DNA of 11,428 nucleotides from contig CAMLKQ010000044.1 in the NCBI GenBank assembly GCA_946480585.1, positions 1-11,428 on the forward strand, given 5' to 3'. Position 1 is the first letter of the stretch; each line of letters begins with the position of its first letter. The DNA comes from an uncultured Kangiella sp. Lineage in GTDB: Bacteria; Pseudomonadota; Gammaproteobacteria; Enterobacterales; DSM-103792. A program made the position numbers and the translations under genes. Shown in pieces: positions 1 through 6,897 of the stretch. A model generated the notes under the pieces. That model ran no database searches, was not told the DNA's origin, and saw nothing but the letters and a program-made list of their open reading frames with translations.

Positions 1-3000
1 GGCACGCTGTAGCCGGCTTTTTGCGCTTCCAGCAGGAAGTGGCCAACGTAGGACGTGCTCCAGCTGTTCCAGTCATTGGCGCCCGGCCAGTAACCAAAAC
101 CGCCGCCGCTCTGCTGGTATTGCCGCAAGCGCTCGATACCAGCGCTGACGTTCTGCTGCACCCGCTGCTGCTCGCCCGGCTGCAGTTTCAGCAGCTTGTT
201 CAGGTAGATCTGCGGGAACGCCGCCGAGGTCGTTTGTTCGACACAGCCGTGCGGATACTGCATCAGGTATTGCAGGCGATCGCTCAGGTTCAGCGCCGGC
301 ACCACCGAGGCTTCCAGCGTCGCGACATTGCTGCCGGCAAGGCCGTGCGGGCTCAGCGTCGTGTCCCAGCTTTCGCCCGGTTGCAGGATCTTTTTCTGCA
401 CGACATTGCTGGCCGGATTCGGCGCCCGCACCTCGATGTCGATGCGCTGCTCGGCGCTTTCCTTGCCAGCTTTGGCGCTGACCGTGACCCGCGTCTTGCC
501 GAGCCGGTCGCCGACTTTCAGCCGGATGAAGCCGAGTTTGTCACCGGTGCGATCAAAGCTGAGCGTCTGCTTGTCGGCACCGACGATGCTGAGCGGTGCC
601 TCGACTTTGGCACTCAACTCGACCGTTTTGATCGCGTTGTCGAGCACAAACACCGACACCGGCATCTGCAGCTCTTCACCCGGGCCAAGCACGCGCGGCA
701 ACGTGGTTTGCACCATCACCGGTTGCCGCACCGTCACCGATTTTTCACTGCTGCCGTAGGCGCCTTGCTGACCGGCGACCACCATCACGCGGACCGCGCC
801 AACATACGGCGGCAAACGAATTTCATGGCTGCCGCTCTTGCCGGCCTCGAGCGCAAACGGGCCGATGAACCGCACCACGGGCGGGAAGCGTTTGCGTTCT
901 TTGTTGGCATCATTGTTGAGCGCACCGTCGGAACCGCCGAGTGCGAGCAAGCGTTCGAGCGCGCCACCGTAAGCGCCGATGACCTCGTCGAACATGTCCC
1001 AGGTTTTCACCCCGAGCGCTTCCCGCTGGTAGAACTCACCGTGCAGGTTCGGCGTCTTGTAATTGGTGAGACCGAGCAGGCCTTCATCGACCACGGCGAG
1101 GGTATAGGTCATCGCTTTGCCGCTCGCTTCGCGCACCGCCACCGTCATCGTGGTTTCCGGCCGCACTTCATCGGCAACCGTCAGCTCCGGTTTCAGATGC
1201 GTGGCCGGATCGCTGACCAGGAGCGGCACGACTCCATACAAGCGGATCGGCCGGTCGTTGGCCTTGTTCTCGTGCGGCTGCAACAGCGTGACGCTGACGT
1301 AGACGTTCGGCGCCATGTTGCCGGTGATCGGGATCTCGACCGTCTCGCGCTTGCCGTCCAGTTGCAGCCATTGCTGCGACAGAATGCTGCTGCCGTTTTC
1401 GATCGACAACAGCGCGCGGCCCTGGCTTGCCGGCGGCAATTGCAGGATCGCAGTTTCACCGACCTGATAATTCGCTTTGTCGGTTGCCAGCATCAACGCA
1501 TTGGCGCCGGGCCCGCTTTGTTCGCTGGCGCGACCGGCCCAGCCCGGCCAATCGATGTAAACGATCTGGGCCGCGCAATGACCGCCATCGCGGTCGCAGG
1601 CGCGCACCAGGTAGCGACCCCAATCCGGGTATTTGATTTCGAATTGCCACTGGCCGCTGCCATCCTGACTGCTGATGGTTTCCGTGTGCAGCGGCGTGTG
1701 GCTCTGGCTGCTGGCGAAATTGGCGAGGCCATCACCGCCTTGTTCCCACCACCAGCGCCATTCCAGTTTGTAGATCGCCACCTCGATCGCCGGCAGCGAC
1801 ACCGGTTTGCCATCAGCATCGAGCGTTGCGATCTGCACCGGATGTTTTTGATCGGTCAGCAGCATATTGCGGGCAATGTCGCCTTTCGGCAGCTTGATGC
1901 CGACATAGTGCTGGTACGGATGAAACGCCGCGCTCTGGCTGGCAATGCTGAACGCGCCGCCCGGCTCAAACACCCGGGTGGTGAATTCGGCGGTCAGGAA
2001 ACCGGCCGCCGTTTCGTCGGCGACAATGCTGGCATTGATGCGGGCACGACCGTCGGCATCGAGCCGGCCTTCCCAGATCTGTTGTTCGTCACCGCTGTAG
2101 CGACGGGTCGGGTCATCAAAGCGGAAATCGGCAGCGCGGCTGAAGCTGGTCGGTCGTGGTTTCAGCTTGACCGCAACATCGGCCTGCAGATTCGCGGCGC
2201 TGGCGCCGTGCAGCCATTGGCTGAACAGTTTCAGCTCGGTGCTATCGTCCTTCTTCAGCGTGTCGCCGGTATCCAGCTCAATCTTGAGCCGGTTCGGCAT
2301 GATGGTTTCGATCTTGACGCTGCGCTCGAAACTGCGGCCACCGAGTTTCACCACGGCGCGCCAGTTGCCGGTTTGATCGTCTTCCCGGGTGTTGATCGCA
2401 AACGCGTAGAAATCGCCGACCGGTTTGGTCAGCGTCTGACTGTGCACGGTTTGGCCTTGCGGATTGATGAGCTCAATTGTCGCTGGGTGGCCATCCGGAA
2501 TCGCGTTCAGCGGGTCCTGCAGGACAAACGTCAGGTGCAGGGTATCGCCCGGCCGCCAGACACCGCGTTCACCGTAGATGCTGCCTTTGATCCCGCGGTC
2601 GACCTTGACGCCGCCGACATCGAAATGCGACACCGGCAAGGCAATGCCATCACCCAGTTTCAGATAACCGCGTTGCTGATTTTTTTCGGCCTTGATGTAA
2701 AACGGCCGCACATCCGGCTGCACCGTCACCATGCCATTGGCGTTGGTGGTTTCACGCAGAATGGTTTGGTTCTGGTAATTGAACAGGGTCAGCTCGGCAC
2801 CCGAAATCGGTTCGCCCGTGCGCAGGTTGGTCGCCACCAGCGCCAGCTTGCCGTCGGTGCCGGCCTTGGCAATCAGGCCAATATTGGCCGCAAGCAGATT
2901 GCGTTCCGATTTAGCGTTTTCGTTGTGTTTGTAGTACGCATCCTTGCACGGGTTGTTGCGGTCTCGCCACCAGTTGTCGTAGTAGTAGCCGCCTTCATAA

Positions 3001-4481
3001 TCCTCGGCGTAATCCCAGCCGGACGGATCGGTTTCGCTGAATTCGTCACCGTTGTCTGGCACCGGGTCCGCTGGCACCGGCACCGCTTTATCGGCATCGG
3101 AACATCCGTAGAGACTGTTGCCGCGATTGATGCTGAGGCTGAGCCGGTACATGCCACCCGGGTCCTGCTTGATCAGATCATCAACATCGATAGCGAAACG
3201 GCGCCACTGGTTCATCGGACCGGCACCGAGCGTGATGGTCTTGCGCCACAGATAGCGCCCGACCCGCTTCAGTTCATAACTGCCGCCGAGCGGATTGACC
3301 TGCAAAAACTGGCCGAGGTTGTTGTCGTAAATGCGAAACGCCGTGACCTGGACCGAGGCGACGTTCATCGCTTCGAACGGCACCGATAATTGTTCGGCAT
3401 CGGGCAGGATGCTGCCTTTGCCGACAAAGCGCACCGCCGGCTGTTCGGTGGCAAAGGCGATGGTCTGCTTGCGCTCCTGACCGAGCGTGCGGCCATCGGC
3501 AGCACGAATCGCCGCATCGAGTGTGACGGTCACCTCGCCGGACGGCGGTTCATTCGGCGTCAGCGTGATCCGGTTGCCATCGACCCGGCTGCTGAACTCA
3601 CCGCTGGACAACTGGATCAAGCCGGTCAATTGCTGGCGGCGATCGAGCAGATCCGAGAAATCGATTTGTATGGTCGCGGTGTCGCCGGTCTGCGGCTCAA
3701 TTCGACTGATACCAAACACGCCGCGCGCCGGAATCGCCTGCTGCACTTCACCGGTGGTGCGGTCACCGGTGGCGCCGATGATGGCAGCATCCCAGCGCAG
3801 GGTCAGCGCCGCTTCGGCATCCTGACGGCGCAGCGGTTCGGTGCTGAGCGTGTGGCGCTTGCCATCGGCAGCATGGCTCCACTGCAGCTGCACCGGGTCA
3901 TCGAGATAACGCGCGGTGATCATCCGTTCGACTGCATCGGCATCGGCCAAATCGGCGGTTTCGATCTGAAATTTCACCAGCAGCTGCTGGCTGTCGTTCG
4001 GATCCACCGACACGCTGTCGACCTGCACGTCGACGCCTTGCGGGATCACATCGACAACAAAACGGTAATCGCCGAGCGACGGCGGCAGTGCTGTCAGCTT
4101 GCCGCCCTTTAGCGTGATCTCGTAACGCTGGCCGGAGGCGAGCGGCTGGTTCGGCACCAGCAACAGTTCGCGCGGGTTGTTGAACACCGCCGCGGCGTCG
4201 ACCGCCGGGTTGATCTGCACCAGCTCCGGAAACGGTTTGCCGACCTCGGCTTCGCCAACCACATCGTTGACGAAGCGCAACCGGATCTGATCACTGCGCG
4301 AGATGAGGCCGGCACTGTGCTCGGCCAGATACTCCGGCCATTTCGGATCGTTCTTGATCGCGACCGGCGCCTGACTGTCGGTCGGCTCGCTGTCCTTGCC
4401 ACCGCAACCGAGCATGCCCGCCAGCGTCAGCGTCATGGCCAACAACCAGCGGCTACGGGTGATGAAAGTGCCTCGGCGCAT
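1..4481 (-). CDS. Alpha-2-macroglobulin family lipoprotein, thioester type (3' end outside window)
   Basis: Large envelope protein of the bacterial A2M family, whose members trap proteases by a conformational change and a reactive thioester. The visible 1493 residues begin with a lipoprotein signal: basic N-terminus, hydrophobic stretch LLAMTLTLAG, then MLGC with lipidated Cys26. Gly at +2 predicts outer-membrane sorting by the Lol rule (inference). Seen in order: beta-rich MG-type N-terminal region; a Cys460-Cys512 bracketed acidic, Tyr-rich loop; MG2-like YGERGVWRPGD at about 636-646; KTWDMFDEVIGAYGG around Trp1161; A2M domain from about 1197; thioester motif YPHGCVEQTT with Cys1413 and Gln1416; then the start of the thioester helical domain (FGYWPG, STSYVGHFLLEA). 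Cys1413 lies further in than in E. coli YfhM (about 1187), so the full protein is probably near 1,900 residues. The start ATG has a good AGGGAG Shine-Dalgarno about 6 bases upstream. It is last of the protease-FHA-A2M set, 76 bases after the FHA gene. The frame is open to the left edge. Family call is firm; the natural target is unknown. Confidence 0.95.
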   Translation of the reverse strand, partial: MRRGTFITRSRWLLAMTLTLAGMLGCGGKDSEPTDSQAPVAIKNDPKWPEYLAEHSAGLISRSDQIRLRFVNDVVGEAEVGKPFPELVQINPAVDAAAVFNNPRELLLVPNQPLASGQRYEITLKGGKLTALPPSLGDYRFVVDVIPQGVDVQVDSVSVDPNDSQQLLVKFQIETADLADADAVERMITARYLDDPVQLQWSHAADGKRHTLSTEPLRRQDAEAALTLRWDAAIIGATGDRTTGEVQQAIPARGVFGISRIEPQTGDTATIQIDFSDLLDRRQQLTGLIQLSSGEFSSRVDGNRITLTPNEPPSGEVTVTLDAAIRAADGRTLGQERKQTIAFATEQPAVRFVGKGSILPDAEQLSVPFEAMNVASVQVTAFRIYDNNLGQFLQVNPLGGSYELKRVGRYLWRKTITLGAGPMNQWRRFAIDVDDLIKQDPGGMYRLSLSINRGNSLYGCSDADKAVPVPADPVPDNGDEFSETDPSGWDYAEDYEGGYYYDNWWRDRNNPCKDAYYKHNENAKSERNLLAANIGLIAKAGTDGKLALVATNLRTGEPISGAELTLFNYQNQTILRETTNANGMVTVQPDVRPFYIKAEKNQQRGYLKLGDGIALPVSHFDVGGVKVDRGIKGSIYGERGVWRPGDTLHLTFVLQDPLNAIPDGHPATIELINPQGQTVHSQTLTKPVGDFYAFAINTREDDQTGNWRAVVKLGGRSFERSVKIETIMPNRLKIELDTGDTLKKDDSTELKLFSQWLHGASAANLQADVAVKLKPRPTSFSRAADFRFDDPTRRYSGDEQQIWEGRLDADGRARINASIVADETAAGFLTAEFTTRVFEPGGAFSIASQSAAFHPYQHYVGIKLPKGDIARNMLLTDQKHPVQIATLDADGKPVSLPAIEVAIYKLEWRWWWEQGGDGLANFASSQSHTPLHTETISSQDGSGQWQFEIKYPDWGRYLVRACDRDGGHCAAQIVYIDWPGWAGRASEQSGPGANALMLATDKANYQVGETAILQLPPASQGRALLSIENGSSILSQQWLQLDGKRETVEIPITGNMAPNVYVSVTLLQPHENKANDRPIRLYGVVPLLVSDPATHLKPELTVADEVRPETTMTVAVREASGKAMTYTLAVVDEGLLGLTNYKTPNLHGEFYQREALGVKTWDMFDEVIGAYGGALERLLALGGSDGALNNDANKERKRFPPVVRFIGPFALEAGKSGSHEIRLPPYVGAVRVMVVAGQQGAYGSSEKSVTVRQPVMVQTTLPRVLGPGEELQMPVSVFVLDNAIKTVELSAKVEAPLSIVGADKQTLSFDRTGDKLGFIRLKVGDRLGKTRVTVSAKAGKESAEQRIDIEVRAPNPASNVVQKKILQPGESWDTTLSPHGLAGSNVATLEASVVPALNLSDRLQYLMQYPHGCVEQTTSAAFPQIYLNKLLKLQPGEQQRVQQNVSAGIERLRQYQQSGGGFGYWPGANDWNSWSTSYVGHFLLEAQKAGYSV

Positions 4482-4519
4482 TGCGCTCTCCCTGTGCAGA
4501 AAAACGGTGCCGCCGCGGT

Positions 4520-4552
4520 CGGTTAGGCAACCGGCTGCGGTTCGGCCAACCG
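4520..4552 (-). promoter_or_regulatory. Two small tandem hairpins between the FHA and A2M genes
   Basis: The 76-base spacer before the A2M gene holds two consecutive inverted repeats with the same arms. On the minus strand these are CGGTT-GGCCG-AACCG (4552-4538) and CGGTT-GCCT-AACCG (4533-4520), each a 5-bp stem. No clean T-run follows, so they do not look like a normal intrinsic terminator. They could be an attenuator, an RNA-processing or stability element lowering A2M expression relative to the upstream genes, or a chance feature of GC-rich spacer DNA. No role is shown. Confidence 0.3.
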
Positions 4553-4557
4553 TCAAA

Positions 4558-5538
4558 TCAGTTTGTCGAAGATTCGGCTTGTTCCGCCGTCATCTGTTCC
4601 GTCAGTTCGCTGCGGCTGGTTGCCAGAAACGCGTCCAGCGTCAGGGTCGGCTGTTGCCGGACATCCTGAACATGCAATTGCAAATGCAGCGGTGGTTGGG
4701 AACGAAAATCCGGTTCGCGGACGATGCTTTGCACGCCGAACAGCGCCAGCAAGGGCCAGGCTATCGCAATGGCGGTGATCACGGAACGTCGGCCGCTCAG
4801 GGTGCTGAACGCGCGCAGTTGCCAGGCAAACAAACCGGTGAACAACGTCGCCGCCAGCACCACGTTCAGCACCGAGGCAATCTCGTTGCTGGAATAGTAG
4901 TAACTGACCCGTTGCAGCAGTTCGATGGTGAGCTGGCCGAGAATGAAGCCGACGCAGGCAATGGTCAGTTGCAATCCAAAGCGCCAACGGTGCAGCAACA
5001 ACCGGCTGATGAACCCGGTGACCACTGCGGTAAGCAGTGGCGCGAGCAGCTCCGGTGCCTTGTTCAGCAGCACGGTTTTCAGTGGCTGCGGTTCGACTTG
5101 GTGCAGCAGCGCAAACATCACTTCCATGATGAACAGCAGCATCAGCAGCACCAGTGCAAACGGCAAGCGTTCGACCAGTGCGAGCGAACCCGGCACCGCT
5201 TGCGGCCGGCGCGCCGGTGCGACCGCGACATCCGGCGTCAACACCCGGATCTGGGTGTGGCCGAGTTGCAAAGTCGCCGGTGCCGTGAGCATTTCCGGCA
5301 CGTAACCGAGTTTGCGATGACCGAGCCGGGTGCCGTTCTCGTGCGAAAGATTGCGCACCCGCAAGGCGCCGTCGATATCGCGTTCGAGTTGAACGTGATG
5401 CGCAGACACGGTGTCGTCCGGCAGGATCAGATCGTTGTCGTAGCCGCGACCGATCCGGTACGGGAACTGGCGCACGCGGCGGTACTGCGGCTGACCGCGA
5501 CCGCGGGTCATGATTTCCAGAATCAGCGCGGCTGCCAT
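4558..5538 (-). CDS. FHA-domain integral membrane protein with five predicted TM segments
   Basis: The 326-residue protein has a forkhead-associated domain at about residues 5-105. FHA domains bind phospho-threonine peptides. The key signature positions are present: Gly30-Arg31 in YRIGRGYDNDLIL, Ser45 and His48 in VSAHH, and Asn68-Gly69 in HENGT. Five hydrophobic segments follow at about 126-146, 163-183, 188-208, 220-241 and 251-270. Arg/His-rich loops RLLLHRWR and RAFSTLSGRR lie after TM2 and TM4, so the positive-inside rule puts the FHA domain in the cytoplasm and the roughly 55-residue acidic C-terminal tail in the periplasm. The start ATG lies inside the last codons of the protease gene (16-base overlap) with a GGAG site about 9 bases upstream, which suggests translational coupling. 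No Ser/Thr kinase or phosphatase is visible in the window, so the phosphoprotein partner is unknown. The membrane region was not recognised as a named family. Confidence 0.88.
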   Translation of the reverse strand: MAAALILEIMTRGRGQPQYRRVRQFPYRIGRGYDNDLILPDDTVSAHHVQLERDIDGALRVRNLSHENGTRLGHRKLGYVPEMLTAPATLQLGHTQIRVLTPDVAVAPARRPQAVPGSLALVERLPFALVLLMLLFIMEVMFALLHQVEPQPLKTVLLNKAPELLAPLLTAVVTGFISRLLLHRWRFGLQLTIACVGFILGQLTIELLQRVSYYYSSNEIASVLNVVLAATLFTGLFAWQLRAFSTLSGRRSVITAIAIAWPLLALFGVQSIVREPDFRSQPPLHLQLHVQDVRQQPTLTLDAFLATSRSELTEQMTAEQAESSTN

Positions 5539-6809
5539 TGGAAATTCTCCAGAAACTGTTGCAGCAGCTTCATGCCGTTGTCGAGCGTCACCGACGACAA
5601 ATCAAGGGTGAACAGCAGCGCCTGCCGATCATGACCGGTCATTGCCATCAGCACCATGAAATCGGTCAGGCCGGGGTAACGCTTGTAGGGGCGGGCGCAG
5701 ACATTGGCTTTGAATGACTGGCCGGACACTTCGACGAATTTAACGCTGCAGGCGAAATTGCCGACATCGGTTTCATCGGCATCGGACTGGAAGAAACTGT
5801 TATGCCGTTGCTGGAATTCGCGATAGAACGCCCGTGGACTCAGCCGATCGCTCTCCAGCCAGAAATACTGATAGGCGACGCTGCCGGCGCGCTGACGCTC
5901 GGACAGGTAGACATCATCCTGACCGCTGCAATTGGTGGCGATTTCGAGATACGGTTTTTTCTCGGTCGCCGGTTCGGTTTCGCCCCAGCAGTCGAGGCGA
6001 TGCGAGATTTCACCGGGCACCGTGAACTGGCCAACCTGCTGGGTGGGCCACGGCTTGGCAAAAAAATCCGCCATCAACTGATCCTGATTGGCGGTCAGTT
6101 GTTCGGTGATGCGCTTTTGCAAATCATCGGCGATGGCGAACTCGCGTTCGCTGGCACGCTGCACCAGTGCATCGAGAAAATGCGCCGGCACCAGAAAGCC
6201 AACGGCTTCACCGGCGGTGGCGACGTTGATGCCGACCACACGACCCTGGGCATCGAGCGCCGGACCGCCACTCATGCCGGGATTGATGTTGCCGCTGAAA
6301 TGGATTTTGTCGTACAGCGCTTTTTCGAGCAGGCCGTTGGCACTGCCGGGCACAATTGCCAGATCGAGACCGAGCGGATGCCCCATGGCATACAGCGCAG
6401 TGCCTTTTTGCGGCAGCGTAGTGCTGACATGCGGCCGACCGAGCGGTTTGTTGGCTTTGAGCAGCGCCAGATCGTGAATCACATCGACCGCAACCACTGA
6501 CAGCGGGCCGCGTTCGCCGCTGACGCTTTCCCACTCCAGCCGGTAACGTTCCGGCTCGTGCACGGCGTTTGCCACCACATGGAAGTTGCTGGCCAGCAGG
6601 TCGTCGCGGGCGATGACAAAACCGGTGCCGAGTGAGGATTTCTTGTCGGTACCGGGGCTGATCACTTCGATGCGATAAACGGCATCTTTGTGCGCAGCAT
6701 AGAGCTGTTGCGCCAGTTCGTCGGCGTTGCCGGCCGTTGCCAAAAAAGCGCAGCAAACAATCAGGCTGCGAACAGCCAGCAGCAGCAAACGGCTTGTGGT
6801 TCCACGCAT
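5523..6809 (-). CDS. Secreted trypsin-like serine protease with cysteine-containing C-terminal domain
   Basis: Predicted periplasmic endopeptidase of 428 residues. A Sec signal peptide occupies about residues 1-29 (basic start, LLLLAVRSLIVCCAFLATA, likely cleavage after GNA). The chymotrypsin/DegP-like catalytic triad is complete: His77 in SNFHVV, Asp113 in IHDLALLK and Ser180 in NPGMSGGPAL, where Met replaces the usual Asn of GNSGGP. Gly-rich GTGFVIA precedes the His block, as in HtrA-type enzymes. No PDZ domain follows. The C-terminal half (about 215-428) is unrecognised and carries Cys274, Cys294, Cys354 and Cys371, enough for two disulfides and consistent with a periplasmic location. The ATG at 6809 was chosen because an AGGA site lies about 7 bases upstream and the signal peptide starts there; a GTG at 6842 would add 11 residues before it. 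It is first in the protease-FHA-A2M set, after a terminator. Substrate unknown. Confidence 0.9.
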   Translation of the reverse strand: MRGTTSRLLLLAVRSLIVCCAFLATAGNADELAQQLYAAHKDAVYRIEVISPGTDKKSSLGTGFVIARDDLLASNFHVVANAVHEPERYRLEWESVSGERGPLSVVAVDVIHDLALLKANKPLGRPHVSTTLPQKGTALYAMGHPLGLDLAIVPGSANGLLEKALYDKIHFSGNINPGMSGGPALDAQGRVVGINVATAGEAVGFLVPAHFLDALVQRASEREFAIADDLQKRITEQLTANQDQLMADFFAKPWPTQQVGQFTVPGEISHRLDCWGETEPATEKKPYLEIATNCSGQDDVYLSERQRAGSVAYQYFWLESDRLSPRAFYREFQQRHNSFFQSDADETDVGNFACSVKFVEVSGQSFKANVCARPYKRYPGLTDFMVLMAMTGHDRQALLFTLDLSSVTLDNGMKLLQQFLENFQWQPR

Positions 6810-6858
6810 ACCGACATCCTGCTCAGCCGGCCGCCGCGACACAGCACTGGCGCCGGAA

Positions 6859-6864
6859 CGTCAA
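6859..6864 (-). promoter_or_regulatory. Possible -35 box (TTGACG) for the protease-FHA-A2M operon
   Basis: On the minus strand a TTGACG hexamer, one mismatch from the sigma-70 -35 consensus, sits directly in the tail of the upstream terminator and about 50 bases before the protease start. The hexamer at a 17-base spacer is TGTCGC, a poor -10 box, so the promoter call is weak. It is listed because a promoter is expected in this short space if the terminator works. Confidence 0.2.
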
Positions 6865-6869
6865 ATGAA

Positions 6870-6889
6870 GGCCCGGCAATCGCCGGGCC
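6870..6889 (-). terminator. Hairpin terminator after the DUF945 gene
   Basis: A perfect 8-bp GC stem, GGCCCGGC-GATT-GCCGGGCC on the minus strand, begins 8 bases after the DUF945 stop codon. TTCATTT follows it, a short imperfect T-rich tail. The plus-strand side is also T-rich (CTTGTTT), but no convergent gene exists there. It separates the DUF945 transcript from the protease-FHA-A2M operon. Confidence 0.75.
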
Positions 6890-6897
6890 CTTGTTTC

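Noticed and set aside
21..4112. Plus-strand open frames of 1122 and 240 codons, back to back
   Set aside because: They are exactly codon-aligned and antisense to the A2M gene, separated only by one TTA leucine codon of the real gene. The translation is Arg/His/Gln/Ala-rich with no domain, whereas the minus strand gives a complete A2M signature. Rarity of TTA, CTA and TCA codons in the GC-rich sense gene explains the open frame.
4396..5634. Plus-strand frame of 412 codons opposite the FHA gene
   Set aside because: Codon-aligned antisense shadow of the FHA gene, Gln/Arg/His-rich without motifs.
5802..6500. Plus-strand frame of 232 codons opposite the protease
   Set aside because: Codon-aligned antisense of a gene with a full catalytic triad; no motif of its own.
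6810..6842. GTG start adding 11 residues to the protease
   Set aside because: It would place polar residues ahead of the signal peptide, and the ATG at 6809 has its own AGGA site.
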